Source of the DNA: Gemmatimonadota bacterium
GTDB taxonomy: Bacteria > Latescibacterota > UBA2968
Length of the DNA: 22,249 nt
NCBI GenBank assembly: GCA_002714465.1
Contig: PAXL01000013.1
Location: 41,260 to 63,508, forward strand
Direction of reading: 5' to 3'
Position numbers and translations under genes: made by a program. The notes below the pieces were generated by a model, which was given only the letters and a program-made list of their open reading frames with translations, was not told the origin of the DNA and did not search any database. The first letter of the stretch is position 1; the number at the start of each line of letters is the position of its first letter. Positions 1 through 7,310 of this stretch are shown here, piece by piece.

Positions 1-58
1 GGCGGTCGGGGACTCGGGAAAGTCTTTCGCTAGCACTCAGGATTAGGGAGGGTAAACA

Positions 59-478
59 ATGGCGTTGATCAGACATCTGGCGTTTCGGTGTGCGGACAAG
101 GAGAAGTCCCATCAGTTCTATCAGGATGTGATCGGTTTCTCGTTTGTCGGGTATCGTGGACAGGACAAGACTGTCGATCTGACCGATGGGACGCTCAATA
201 TTACGCTGATCCAGCAGCCTCAGGAGCTTCTTGACGGGCGAGAGCAGTTTGAGGAGGGAGCAGAGTTCATCCACTTTGGGCTGATCGTCGACGATCTGGA
301 TGCGATCTGGATGCGACTGAGCGATTATGGCGCCGAGTTCTCTAGGGACGATATCAAGGTCCGGAAGCCAATCGACCCGGATTTGCGCCCCCCGCGATCG
401 TTCAAGGTGCTCGACCCCGATGGCAATGTAATCGACATCACGGTCAGCAAGACCGAGTGGAAGGGCGTAACGGTCTAA
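59..478 (+). CDS. VOC (glyoxalase/dioxygenase-fold) family protein
   Basis: A 139-residue protein, the usual size for a single-subunit vicinal-oxygen-chelate protein with two beta-alpha-beta-beta-beta modules. Module 1 begins with IRHLAFRC (His6) and includes the FYQDVIGF helix near residues 20-27. Module 2 begins at FIHFGLIVDD (His72). It ends with the typical DPDGN turn (119-123) followed by Asp126, where many family members have a metal-binding Glu. His6, His72 and Asp126 are the likely divalent-metal ligands. The ATG has a strong AGGGAGGG ribosome site at 45-52, six bases upstream. The next gene starts one base after the stop, so the two are almost certainly co-transcribed. VOC proteins include glyoxalases, extradiol dioxygenases, epimerases and antibiotic-binding proteins. 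The sequence does not show which applies here. The family call is firm and the reaction is unknown. Confidence 0.9.
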   Translation: MALIRHLAFRCADKEKSHQFYQDVIGFSFVGYRGQDKTVDLTDGTLNITLIQQPQELLDGREQFEEGAEFIHFGLIVDDLDAIWMRLSDYGAEFSRDDIKVRKPIDPDLRPPRSFKVLDPDGNVIDITVSKTEWKGVTV

Positions 479-479
479 C

Positions 480-1529
480 ATGGGCGAGATCGTCGATACC
501 TCGCGAGCGTTCTTCGAAGAAGTGGTTCAGCCGATCCTTGAGCGCGATATACCGGATATCGCAGGGCAGGCTGCGTGCGGGATGTTTGGTTACGGGTCCG
601 AATGCTATGGGATGGATGACCAGGTCTCTCGCGATCACCACTTCGGACTCAGGGTCGATATGTTGCTTCCGGACGAGTTGCATCAGTCAAGGGCCAAAGA
701 GATCACCGAAACGGTCAGTAAACAGCTGCCCCAGAGCTTTCGCGGATTCGACCTTCGGGAAGGTCACGTTGCGGGAGCGGGTCTGGCGCCCGAGAGCCTT
801 GACGCGTTCCTGGGACGCACCATCGGACTCACGCGAGCACCAGAGACCCACGTCGAGTGGCTTGCGATGCCTGAGGAAGACATCGTCCACGTGACGAATG
901 GCGAGGTCTGGTATGATCCGTCGGGTACCTTCACGAGAATCCGTGACACTCTCAGCTATTACCCAGAACCTGTGTGGCTGCGTCGCATCTCGCATTGGTG
1001 TCGATACTTCTCAGGCATGGGTGTATACGCGTTGAATCGAGCCCTGATAAGGAAGAACTATCAGTATGCTGCGATCACTTTCGCCCGCTCGATCAAATGG
1101 GCGATCGAACTCGCTTTCATGCTGAACAAGACCTACTTCCCTTACGACAAGTGGCTGGATGCGTTTTTTCGTCGGCTTTCGACGCTGGCTGATCGAATGG
1201 TGCCATTGATCGATGAGGCCGTCGATATCGGGACTGGTTGGGATCGCAAACTCGAAATTCTTGAGCAACTGTCAGATATCCTCGACGAACGCATGGTCGA
1301 GATCGGGGTCATTTCGCCTCACCCCAGGTTCACGGGAAACGAGACTTCGGGGTATCGCCTGCTTGAACATGCCTATGCTGATATCGTCAAGCAGCTCCCG
1401 GATGACGTTCGAAACGTGGTCCCACAATGGGACCAGGTCTACCTAGAGGAGTTTCACACGACCTACGTCGAGGAGCTTCCGATTGAGGATTGGGATCACC
1501 TGCTGAACCTTACGCCCGTTGATTCGTGA
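480..1529 (+). CDS. DUF4037 domain protein, nucleotidyltransferase-like
   Basis: A 349-residue cytoplasmic protein. Residues 37-60 carry the hallmark of DUF4037: a Gly-Ser pair (39-40), then ECYGMDDQVSRDHHFG and an Asp60 further on. This resembles the Gly-Ser plus spaced-Asp signature of the nucleotidyltransferase fold used by aminoglycoside nucleotidyltransferase-like proteins. The rest is mainly helical, with a KxxQYAAITFARSIKWAIEL stretch around 190-210, and matches the long alpha-helical C-terminal part of this family. No signal peptide or membrane segment is visible. The start is ATG one base after the stop of the upstream VOC gene, so translational coupling is likely, and an intrinsic terminator follows the stop. 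Substrate and true activity are not known. I recognise the family from its motif only. Confidence 0.82.
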   Translation: MGEIVDTSRAFFEEVVQPILERDIPDIAGQAACGMFGYGSECYGMDDQVSRDHHFGLRVDMLLPDELHQSRAKEITETVSKQLPQSFRGFDLREGHVAGAGLAPESLDAFLGRTIGLTRAPETHVEWLAMPEEDIVHVTNGEVWYDPSGTFTRIRDTLSYYPEPVWLRRISHWCRYFSGMGVYALNRALIRKNYQYAAITFARSIKWAIELAFMLNKTYFPYDKWLDAFFRRLSTLADRMVPLIDEAVDIGTGWDRKLEILEQLSDILDERMVEIGVISPHPRFTGNETSGYRLLEHAYADIVKQLPDDVRNVVPQWDQVYLEEFHTTYVEELPIEDWDHLLNLTPVDS

Positions 1530-1561
1530 TCACTCCGACCCGGACTGTGAATGCTGGCAAT

Positions 1562-1587
1562 ACCTCCCTTTTTTGGGAGGTTTTTTT
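1562..1587 (+). terminator. Rho-independent terminator after the VOC-DUF4037 pair
   Basis: A perfect 7-bp stem, ACCTCCC at 1562-1568 and GGGAGGT at 1575-1581, encloses six T residues and runs directly into a seven-T tract ending at 1587. It begins 33 bases after the DUF4037 stop codon and marks the end of that transcription unit. Confidence 0.9.
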
Positions 1588-1731
1588 CTGTCTAAATCAC
1601 GAGAAGTCGTACGGCGATCAAACACTCGCATTGGGCGGTTAAGCTCTCTCCTTAGGTTCCGTGGCACTTGCGGTGAGACTTCCAAGCTGCCGGGCGTCCA
1701 AGGGTAGGTAGTAGACTGCGTATGCGGAGGA

Positions 1732-1760
1732 TTGACCACCTCAATGCGTTCGTGTATACT
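1732..1760 (+). promoter_or_regulatory. sigma70-like promoter of the TonB receptor operon
   Basis: A -35 hexamer TTGACC (1732-1737) and a -10 hexamer TATACT (1755-1760) are separated by exactly 17 bases, each matching consensus at five of six positions. The predicted transcription start near 1767 lies about 34 bases before the GTG start codon of the receptor. The position after a strong terminator and before a gene with its own ribosome site supports this. It also argues against translation starting at the in-frame TTG that forms the first three bases of the -35 box. Confidence 0.75.
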
Positions 1761-1788
1761 CACGCGAATTCCAATAGATGTGGTTGAT

Positions 1789-1795
1789 GGGAGGT
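1789..1795 (+). promoter_or_regulatory. Ribosome-binding site deciding the receptor start
   Basis: GGGAGGT lies five bases before the GTG at 1801. It decides the start codon: an upstream in-frame TTG (1732) and ATG (1744) lie inside the promoter and lack a ribosome site, and would put 23 or 19 non-signal residues ahead of a good signal peptide. Confidence 0.75.
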
Positions 1796-1800
1796 GTGAA

Positions 1801-4035
1801 GTGAAGGTTCTGCAGGTTGGATTGATCGTCGCGTTGATTTGCGCAGGAACGGTTGAGGCAGGTACGATCAGCGGCTTCGTGCGTGATGTCGAGAGTGGCG
1901 AGACCTTGCCATATGCCAATGTTGTTTTGATTAAGGGCGACGAAACGATCGGGGTTTTGTCGAACGTCGAAGGGTTCTATGCACTCAAGAATGTCATCGC
2001 TGGGGATTACGAGATTGTCATCTCGTACGTCGGGTATGCGCCATACAAGAAAGGCCTGAGAGTTGCCAAAGCGGCCTTGCGCTACAACGTGGATCTCACC
2101 CCGGCCGCGTTTGTCGGAGAGGAGATAGTCGTTGAGGCCAGACGAGACGAGGAGGAATCACTCGTCCAGACCGGGTTTATCACACTGTCGACGGAGAAGA
2201 TTCAGGCTCTCCCGTCGTTCGGTGAAACTGACATCCTGCGGAGTCTGCCTTTGCTTCCCGGCATACAGGCAGCATCCGACATCAGCTCTGGGCTTTACAT
2301 CCGCGGGGGAAGTCCAGATCAGACGTTGATTCTGCTTGATCAAATCCCACTCTACAACCCCTCGCATGCCTTCGGATTCTTCTCAACGTTCAATTCAGAC
2401 GCCATCAAAGATATGAGCCTCCACAAGGGTGCTTATCCCGCCCAGTATGGCGGACGACTCGGCTCCGTGCTCGACGTCCGGAATAGGGACGGGAACCGGA
2501 AGTCCTTCGAGGGAAATGGTGGTGTCAGCCTGATCTCCGGAAGGCTTCTCCTGGAAGGCCCGACAAGGAACGGGTCTTGGATGATCTCGGGCCGACGCAC
2601 TTATATCGATCCGCTCCTCTCGGTAATCCGGAACGACAGTACAGAGGTGCCCTCTTACTATTTCTATGATGCGAACGCAAAGCTCAACCAGGATTGGGGC
2701 AATCGAGACAAGCTGAGCGTGAGTGGGTATGTCGGGCGAGACGATCTCAACTTCGATCTGGAAGACGACACGTTTTTCACGATCCGTTGGGGGAATGCGG
2801 CCGCCACTATGAAGTGGAATCATATTTTTTCGGACAACCTGTACTGGAACTTTATGGTGGCTGGGAGCAAGTACTTCAGCGATACGAGTATCAACATCTT
2901 CGACACGCCGATCCTAATCTCGAACAGCATACGTGACTTCTCGGCGAAGGGAGATCTCGACTACTTCGTGAATACCCAGCACTCTCTGAACACAGGTTTT
3001 CTCGCAACCTTCTACGATTTTCGTTTCCGACAGGTGTTCAACAAGGACGAGCAGCTCGCTCTGAAGGAGACCCCTTCGCTCTATTCGGTCTACCTGCAGG
3101 ACCACTGGCAGCCGTCTCAGGGTACGAGCATCCGGCTTGGGCTTCGTGCCAACCATTTTACGGAACAGGGCGGGTTGAGAGCAGAGCCACGATTTTCGTT
3201 GAGCCATCAGTTCCAACCCAGGTGGAGGTTCAAGGCCGGGGGCGGTATATACACGCAGTATCTGCAGTTCGTGACGACGGAGGCTTTCAGCGGGAGCGAT
3301 TTCTGGGTTCCTCTCGACGACACGGTCGATCCCGGCAGGTCTTGGCAGGCAGTAACGGGGCTCGAATACGAGCCTTCGAATAGATATAAGCATTCGATTG
3401 AGTTCTACTATACGGATATGGCCAACCTCGTCCTGATCGATCAGGATGTGGCGGTAGACACGCAGGGAACGACGTCGGAGGATGTGTTTATCACGGGGGG
3501 GACGGGGTATGCCACAGGGGTCGAGGTATTCCTGCAGAGACGGACGGGGAAGTTTACCGGTTGGATCGGCTACACATTGGGGTGGACGCGTCGCACCTTC
3601 ACTGAGCTTAACAGCGGGAAAGAGTTTCCGACGAAATACGATCGACGTAATGACCTGTCGTTCGTGGTGAACTATCGAGTTGGGAAGTGGACCTTCGGGA
3701 GCAGTCTGGTATACGGGACTGGACAAGCCTACACGCCGATTGTGGGTCGCTACGAGCTTCGTGATCCGGCGGTGCCAGAGTTCGAGTCCGACAAATACGC
3801 GATCCCGGGTGACAAGAACAGCGCGCGGCTTTTGCCGTATCACCGGTTGGATCTGAGTGTGAAGCGGAAGTTCCGGCTCTTCGGCGCAGATGCCGAGTGG
3901 TATGTGCAGGTGTTCAACGTCTACAGTAGGCGTAACGAGTGGTTTGTCGAGAACGATAACGGTGGCAATCAGACGCCCCGAGTCTTCAAGATGCTGCCGA
4001 GGGTTCCGACCTTTGGAATCGACTTCGGGTTTTAG
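1801..4035 (+). CDS. TonB-dependent outer-membrane receptor with carboxypeptidase-like N-domain
   Basis: A 744-residue outer-membrane receptor that would import a ligand using TonB-ExbBD energy. Residues 1-20 form a signal peptide, with probable cleavage after VEA. Residues 21-101 are a CarboxypepD_reg-like beta-sandwich (GTISGFVRD, then SNVEGFYALKNVIAGDYEI), typical of SusC-type and related receptors. EEIVVEA at 107-113 resembles a TonB box. Residues 128-230 are the plug, with the LYIRGGSPDQTLILLDQIPLY signature and the AYPAQYGGRLGSVLDV segment. The beta-barrel runs to a terminal Phe, as expected for BAM-dependent outer-membrane proteins. The length is at the short end for receptors of this class. 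I chose the GTG start because of its ribosome site and the promoter position. The paired DUF4249 lipoprotein begins 11 bases after the stop. The ligand cannot be read from the sequence. Confidence 0.9.
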   Translation: MKVLQVGLIVALICAGTVEAGTISGFVRDVESGETLPYANVVLIKGDETIGVLSNVEGFYALKNVIAGDYEIVISYVGYAPYKKGLRVAKAALRYNVDLTPAAFVGEEIVVEARRDEEESLVQTGFITLSTEKIQALPSFGETDILRSLPLLPGIQAASDISSGLYIRGGSPDQTLILLDQIPLYNPSHAFGFFSTFNSDAIKDMSLHKGAYPAQYGGRLGSVLDVRNRDGNRKSFEGNGGVSLISGRLLLEGPTRNGSWMISGRRTYIDPLLSVIRNDSTEVPSYYFYDANAKLNQDWGNRDKLSVSGYVGRDDLNFDLEDDTFFTIRWGNAAATMKWNHIFSDNLYWNFMVAGSKYFSDTSINIFDTPILISNSIRDFSAKGDLDYFVNTQHSLNTGFLATFYDFRFRQVFNKDEQLALKETPSLYSVYLQDHWQPSQGTSIRLGLRANHFTEQGGLRAEPRFSLSHQFQPRWRFKAGGGIYTQYLQFVTTEAFSGSDFWVPLDDTVDPGRSWQAVTGLEYEPSNRYKHSIEFYYTDMANLVLIDQDVAVDTQGTTSEDVFITGGTGYATGVEVFLQRRTGKFTGWIGYTLGWTRRTFTELNSGKEFPTKYDRRNDLSFVVNYRVGKWTFGSSLVYGTGQAYTPIVGRYELRDPAVPEFESDKYAIPGDKNSARLLPYHRLDLSVKRKFRLFGADAEWYVQVFNVYSRRNEWFVENDNGGNQTPRVFKMLPRVPTFGIDFGF

Positions 4036-4046
4036 GGTTGAGGGAT

Positions 4047-5027
4047 ATGACGAGATCAAAGCTTGATCGAATCGCAAGGCTCGTCTGGGTGCTCGCCTTC
4101 TTGGCACTTGCCGGATGCTCCACGGAGCGGGAACCTGGGGATCTATTTGGCACAGAGTTCGATACGGGGCGGCTTGTGGTCGATGCTCTGCTGATCGTGG
4201 ATCGTCCTCTGCCAGAAATCCTGATTTCCGAGACGATTGCGCCTGGACGGCCTGTCACGGACAGCAACTCAGGCGTCTCAGGGGCTCAGGTGACGGTGCA
4301 GGTGGACACTGAAACCTACGCCTATACGAACGACGATGAGTCGCGAGCGCTTTACCTGCCTCCTGTGAACGCGCCGATTGTGCAGCCGAACACGGTCTAC
4401 ACGCTCAATATCAAGGCCGATGGTCGCACTGCTACTGCGCAAACACTGACACCGGAGCGATTTCTGATTCGGGAGGCGGTTCTCCTGGACGAGGAGAGCC
4501 TCGAGGTTCGGCGTGAGTTCTTGACCTATGCGGATACGGAAAATGTATTCGGTTCTCCCGAGAACCGGGTGATCTACCAGAGTGGACTGCTTGAAGCACG
4601 ATTCGATCCGATTCAGGCGGCGGGCTACCAGGTTGGAGTTCTCAGCCTAGATGAGGGGGCACCCTTTGTGCTGACGGCAACTTTTCTTGAAGATGACGAC
4701 TACAAGGCTTTTGACCGGAACGGGAGTTCACCGGCTTTTGTTGCTCCGAACGGACGTCTGAGGTTGCCTTGGTTCTCGATTGCTTTTGCCGGAAGACATA
4801 CACTCAGGATCTTTGCCGTCGACAAGAACTGGTTCGACTTTGTCAGAACGAGTCCGGAGTATGGGGGAGACGGTGGTTTTGGCGGAAACGCAGGAGACAA
4901 CTTCAAATTCCCTGCATTCAATGTGGATGGTGGGATCGGAGTTTTCGGGTCAGCATCTGTGGACTCTCTCGGGTTCGTGATCGTGCCGGCTGATTCGTCA
5001 GATCTGAGGCCGTCGGGCGGATTCTAG
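4047..5027 (+). CDS. DUF4249-type lipoprotein partner of the TonB receptor
   Basis: A 326-residue lipoprotein. A basic N-terminus and hydrophobic stretch lead to the lipobox LAGC with Cys24 as the lipidated residue, so it is probably an outer-membrane lipoprotein. RLVVDALLIVDRPLPEILIS just after the lipobox and the C-terminal NVDGGIGVFGSASVDS are typical of DUF4249, a family usually encoded beside TonB receptors with carboxypeptidase-like domains. A Gly-rich loop (GGDGGFGGNAGDN) precedes the C-terminal motif. I prefer ATG 4047. A TTG nine bases upstream (4038) is in frame and possible, and neither has a well-spaced ribosome site. The gene follows the receptor by 11 bases and is closed by a hairpin terminator, giving a two-gene unit. 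A role as surface substrate-capture partner is inferred by analogy with SusD. Confidence 0.8.
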   Translation: MTRSKLDRIARLVWVLAFLALAGCSTEREPGDLFGTEFDTGRLVVDALLIVDRPLPEILISETIAPGRPVTDSNSGVSGAQVTVQVDTETYAYTNDDESRALYLPPVNAPIVQPNTVYTLNIKADGRTATAQTLTPERFLIREAVLLDEESLEVRREFLTYADTENVFGSPENRVIYQSGLLEARFDPIQAAGYQVGVLSLDEGAPFVLTATFLEDDDYKAFDRNGSSPAFVAPNGRLRLPWFSIAFAGRHTLRIFAVDKNWFDFVRTSPEYGGDGGFGGNAGDNFKFPAFNVDGGIGVFGSASVDSLGFVIVPADSSDLRPSGGF

Positions 5028-5060
5028 GCTGACAGTCACGAAGTCGTTGAACAAAAACAA

Positions 5061-5099
5061 GGCGCCCTCAAGCTCAGGCTTGAGGGCGTCGTCGCTTTT
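5061..5099 (+). terminator. Hairpin terminator after the receptor-lipoprotein operon
   Basis: An 11-bp perfect stem, CGCCCTCAAGC (5063-5073) and GCTTGAGGGCG (5078-5088), has a four-base loop and is extendable by one G-U and one G-C pair. It is followed after seven bases by TTTT (5096-5099). The offset and short T-tract make it less canonical than the one at 1562, but the stem is very stable. An A-rich flank on the other side could let it work in both directions. Confidence 0.7.
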
Positions 5100-5101
5100 A
5101 C

Positions 5102-5130
5102 TTGACGCTCTGCATGGGGGGGTGCATTGT
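5102..5130 (+). promoter_or_regulatory. Possible promoter for the CopD-like / PhyH unit
   Basis: TTGACG (5102-5107) and CATTGT (5125-5130) are spaced by 17 bases, directly after the terminator and about 36 bases before the GTG start. The -35 is good, while the -10 matches only three of six consensus positions, so this is tentative. Confidence 0.4.
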
Positions 5131-5165
5131 CACGGACTGCGAACCCCAGCGAGGAGGGAGGGAAG

Positions 5166-5603
5166 GTGCACGTTTTCATTCAATGGCTTCACGTTGCGGC
5201 GGCCGCTTTTGCGGTTGGAGGCGTTGCTTGTATCCGATTGGTAGTTATTCCGTCTCTGGAGGCGCTCGACGAATCAGCAAGAAATTCGGCGATGGAGGGT
5301 ATACACGCTCGGTTCCGTCAGATCGTGGGCATTAGTATGGCTCTTCTCCTGATAACGGGTCTCTACAACGTGGGTGTCGTAGCGGCAGAAGGACATCTGA
5401 CGACACCTGCCTATCTGTATCCGGTGATTGCAAAGATCGTTCTGGCGCTGGTCGTGTTTAAGATCGCGTTTATGTTGATTGTCCCTGGGCCAGCTTTCTC
5501 AGGCGTAAAGGCGAAGCGAAAGACTTGGTTGATGGTGAACCTTATTCTCGGGCTGATTGTGATCCTTATTGCGGCTTACCTGCGTCGATTTGTCGTGTCG
5601 TGA
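5166..5603 (+). CDS. Small four-helix membrane protein, CopD/DUF2269-like
   Basis: A 145-residue integral membrane protein. Four hydrophobic segments lie at about 5-27, 52-72, 84-107 and 120-138. Segment 1 contains WLHVAAAAFAVGG with His9, followed by IRLVVIPSLEALDE. Segment 2 contains IVGISMALLLITGLYNV. This pattern (a His early in the first helix, a Pro-rich end, then a helix ending in TGLY) resembles CopD-type and related small inner-membrane families, some of which handle copper or haem. The assignment is by pattern only. GTG at 5166 is preferred over a TTG 39 bases upstream because a GGAGGGAGGG ribosome site ends a few bases before it. The PhyH gene begins seven bases after the stop, so the two are likely co-transcribed. 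Function is not established. Confidence 0.65.
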   Translation: MHVFIQWLHVAAAAFAVGGVACIRLVVIPSLEALDESARNSAMEGIHARFRQIVGISMALLLITGLYNVGVVAAEGHLTTPAYLYPVIAKIVLALVVFKIAFMLIVPGPAFSGVKAKRKTWLMVNLILGLIVILIAAYLRRFVVS

Positions 5604-5610
5604 GGGATTG

Positions 5611-6411
5611 ATGAGTGAGGTTAGAAAACAGTTTGAAGACCAAGGATACTATATCCTCGAAGAGTTTCTAACGGAGGAGGAGCTGAGTGCGTGTGAGGAT
5701 GAAATTGAGCGGCTCCACAAAATTGGTGCAGACTTCAAAACGGCGGGTGACGATCGGGCCAGAAGCTTTCAGCTCGAGCCTTTCGCGAAGTCTACGGAAC
5801 AGGATGGGTTGCCCTTACTTCGGAAGATCGAACAGACGCGTGACTACTCGGACGTGTTCAAGGATCTTTCGCGACACCGGAAGCTCGTTCCGGTGGTCCG
5901 GGAACTGCTTGGAGAGGACCTGCTGTTATTTCGCAGCACGTTGATGCTGAAGCCGGCGAATCACGGCTCCGCGCATAGCTTCCATCAGGATTCGGCATAC
6001 TGGCCGATGCGTCCGCCTTCCCTTGTAACGGTGAGCATCGCTCTGACCGATTCGACGGCAGAGAACGGCTGTATCCAAGTGATCCCGAAGAGCCACGGGT
6101 GGGGAATCCAGGAGTGGGGGCAGATCGCGCGCGATACGGACAAGGCTGAAACAACGCGTGAGGATGTCAACACCAGTCAGGCCGTCGATGTTCCACTTAA
6201 GGCCGGCAGCGCCCTCCTGTTCCACAGTTTGGTCGTCCACGGGTCAGGACCGAACAAGTCCCCCCTGCCACGCCACACCGCATTGTATGCTTACTTTCCG
6301 CCGACCGTCCAGTATGTCGGTCGCTCCGTAGCAGACGAGCGAACCTTTCCGGTTATCTCCGGGCTCGACGGTCGAGATACGGTGACCCTCAAGGCAGAAG
6401 CCACCGCCTGA
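5611..6411 (+). CDS. Phytanoyl-CoA dioxygenase (PhyH) family protein
   Basis: A 266-residue Fe(II)/2-oxoglutarate-dependent oxygenase of the PhyH family, which hydroxylates an unactivated carbon while converting 2-oxoglutarate to succinate and CO2. The iron-binding triad is visible: His125 and Asp127 in the HQD of FHQDSAYWP, and His210 in LVVHGSGPNKS. Arg221, eleven residues later, is the likely 2-oxoglutarate anchor. The N-terminal FEDQGYYILEEFLTEEELSA is typical of the family, as are ENGCIQVIPKSHG (151-163) and the length. ATG 5611 has GAGGG a few bases upstream. An upstream in-frame ATG at 5569 lies inside the preceding gene and is less likely. The next gene's ATG directly abuts this stop codon. 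In these lineages PhyH genes are numerous and their substrates mostly unknown, so none is proposed. Confidence 0.92.
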   Translation: MSEVRKQFEDQGYYILEEFLTEEELSACEDEIERLHKIGADFKTAGDDRARSFQLEPFAKSTEQDGLPLLRKIEQTRDYSDVFKDLSRHRKLVPVVRELLGEDLLLFRSTLMLKPANHGSAHSFHQDSAYWPMRPPSLVTVSIALTDSTAENGCIQVIPKSHGWGIQEWGQIARDTDKAETTREDVNTSQAVDVPLKAGSALLFHSLVVHGSGPNKSPLPRHTALYAYFPPTVQYVGRSVADERTFPVISGLDGRDTVTLKAEATA

Positions 6412-7203
6412 ATGTCCGTAGTTATCCGAATATCACCGCGCTACTATCGCTGGCACGTTGATCCAGGCGTCGATTGGGTCGAGACCAACACGGAATATGC
6501 GCATCTGGACTGGACGATTCCGATCGACCAGACGGCGCTTGTTCTCGTCGACGTATGGGACCGGCACTACCTGGCCGATTGTGAAGCGCGTATAAACGAG
6601 ATCACTGAGAAGCATCTAGCCCCACTCCTCGCCTGTGCTCGAGAGGTGGGGCTTTACGTTATTCATGCACCTGGTCCGGATGTAGCGAAACGCCAGTCGG
6701 GGTGGGTTCAGCTTGCAGAGACGAACCCTCTGCGTGAGGTGGATCCCGAATGGCCACCCAGGGACTTTGTTCGCAAGGAGGCAGCCTTCGCGTCTTATGT
6801 TCGCCCATTCGAGCCCCGCGAGAGCGAACTGGATGAACTGCGAATAGATCGGCCGATTCACCCGCTTGCCCAACCGGTTGATGGTGAGGCGGTGGTCGCG
6901 AATGGCGAGGAGTTGCATCGCCTGTGCAAGCGTGAAGGCATCCTCTTTCTTTTCTATGTGGGTTTCAACACCAACGCGTGCATTCTTCTTCGTGACTACG
7001 GCACGCTTGCGATGCGGAACAGGGGTTACGAGGTGGTTCTCGTGCGAGACTGCACGACCGGGATGGAGTCTTATGAGACTCAGGCGAAGCTCAGACAGAC
7101 GAACGGGACGGTACTGTTTCTGGAAATGTTCAGGGCTTACACCGTGACGACAGATGAGTTGATTGAAGGGGTGTCATCTCGACAGGCCTCAACAAAACCC
7201 TGA
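6412..7203 (+). CDS. Isochorismatase-fold cysteine hydrolase
   Basis: A 263-residue cytoplasmic hydrolase of the isochorismatase-like superfamily, whose members cleave C-N or vinyl-ether bonds (nicotinamidase, N-carbamoyl hydrolases, isochorismatase). The Asp-Lys-Cys triad is readable: Asp47 in ALVLVDVWDRH, probably Lys122 in FVRKEAAF, and Cys190 in VGFNTNACILLRDYGT. The C-terminal VLVRDCTTGMESYET is also typical. The first 40 residues, ahead of the usual core start, form an extension rich in aromatics. A segment around 138-160 (RIDRPIHPLAQPVDGEA) looks like an inserted lid. The ATG immediately follows the TGA of the PhyH gene with no gap, so the two are translationally coupled. An amidase or carbamoyl hydrolase acting on a nitrogenous compound is more likely than isochorismate chemistry, but this is inference. 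Confidence 0.88.
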   Translation: MSVVIRISPRYYRWHVDPGVDWVETNTEYAHLDWTIPIDQTALVLVDVWDRHYLADCEARINEITEKHLAPLLACAREVGLYVIHAPGPDVAKRQSGWVQLAETNPLREVDPEWPPRDFVRKEAAFASYVRPFEPRESELDELRIDRPIHPLAQPVDGEAVVANGEELHRLCKREGILFLFYVGFNTNACILLRDYGTLAMRNRGYEVVLVRDCTTGMESYETQAKLRQTNGTVLFLEMFRAYTVTTDELIEGVSSRQASTKP

Positions 7204-7310
7204 GATAACCGACCTTCACCACGTATATTTGAACTCTCACAACGGATCTTGATTTTAAAAAGAACGGCCACCTGATCCGGGCCGATTAGAAGTTTCAGGG
7301 AGCATTGGAT

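Noticed and set aside
1732..1800. Upstream TTG/ATG starts for the TonB receptor
   Set aside because: They overlap the promoter hexamers, lack ribosome sites and would spoil the signal peptide; the GTG at 1801 has GGGAGGT upstream.
2914..4107. 397-codon open frame on the - strand opposite the TonB receptor
   Set aside because: Arg/Pro-rich translation with no family pattern, fully antisense to a well-supported receptor gene. It is a shadow of its codon usage.
7229..7258. TTGAAC with TTTTAA as a promoter for the Gfo/Idh operon
   Set aside because: 18-base spacing and a -10 matching only three of six positions; not better than chance in an AT-richer gap, though some promoter is likely in 7204-7310.
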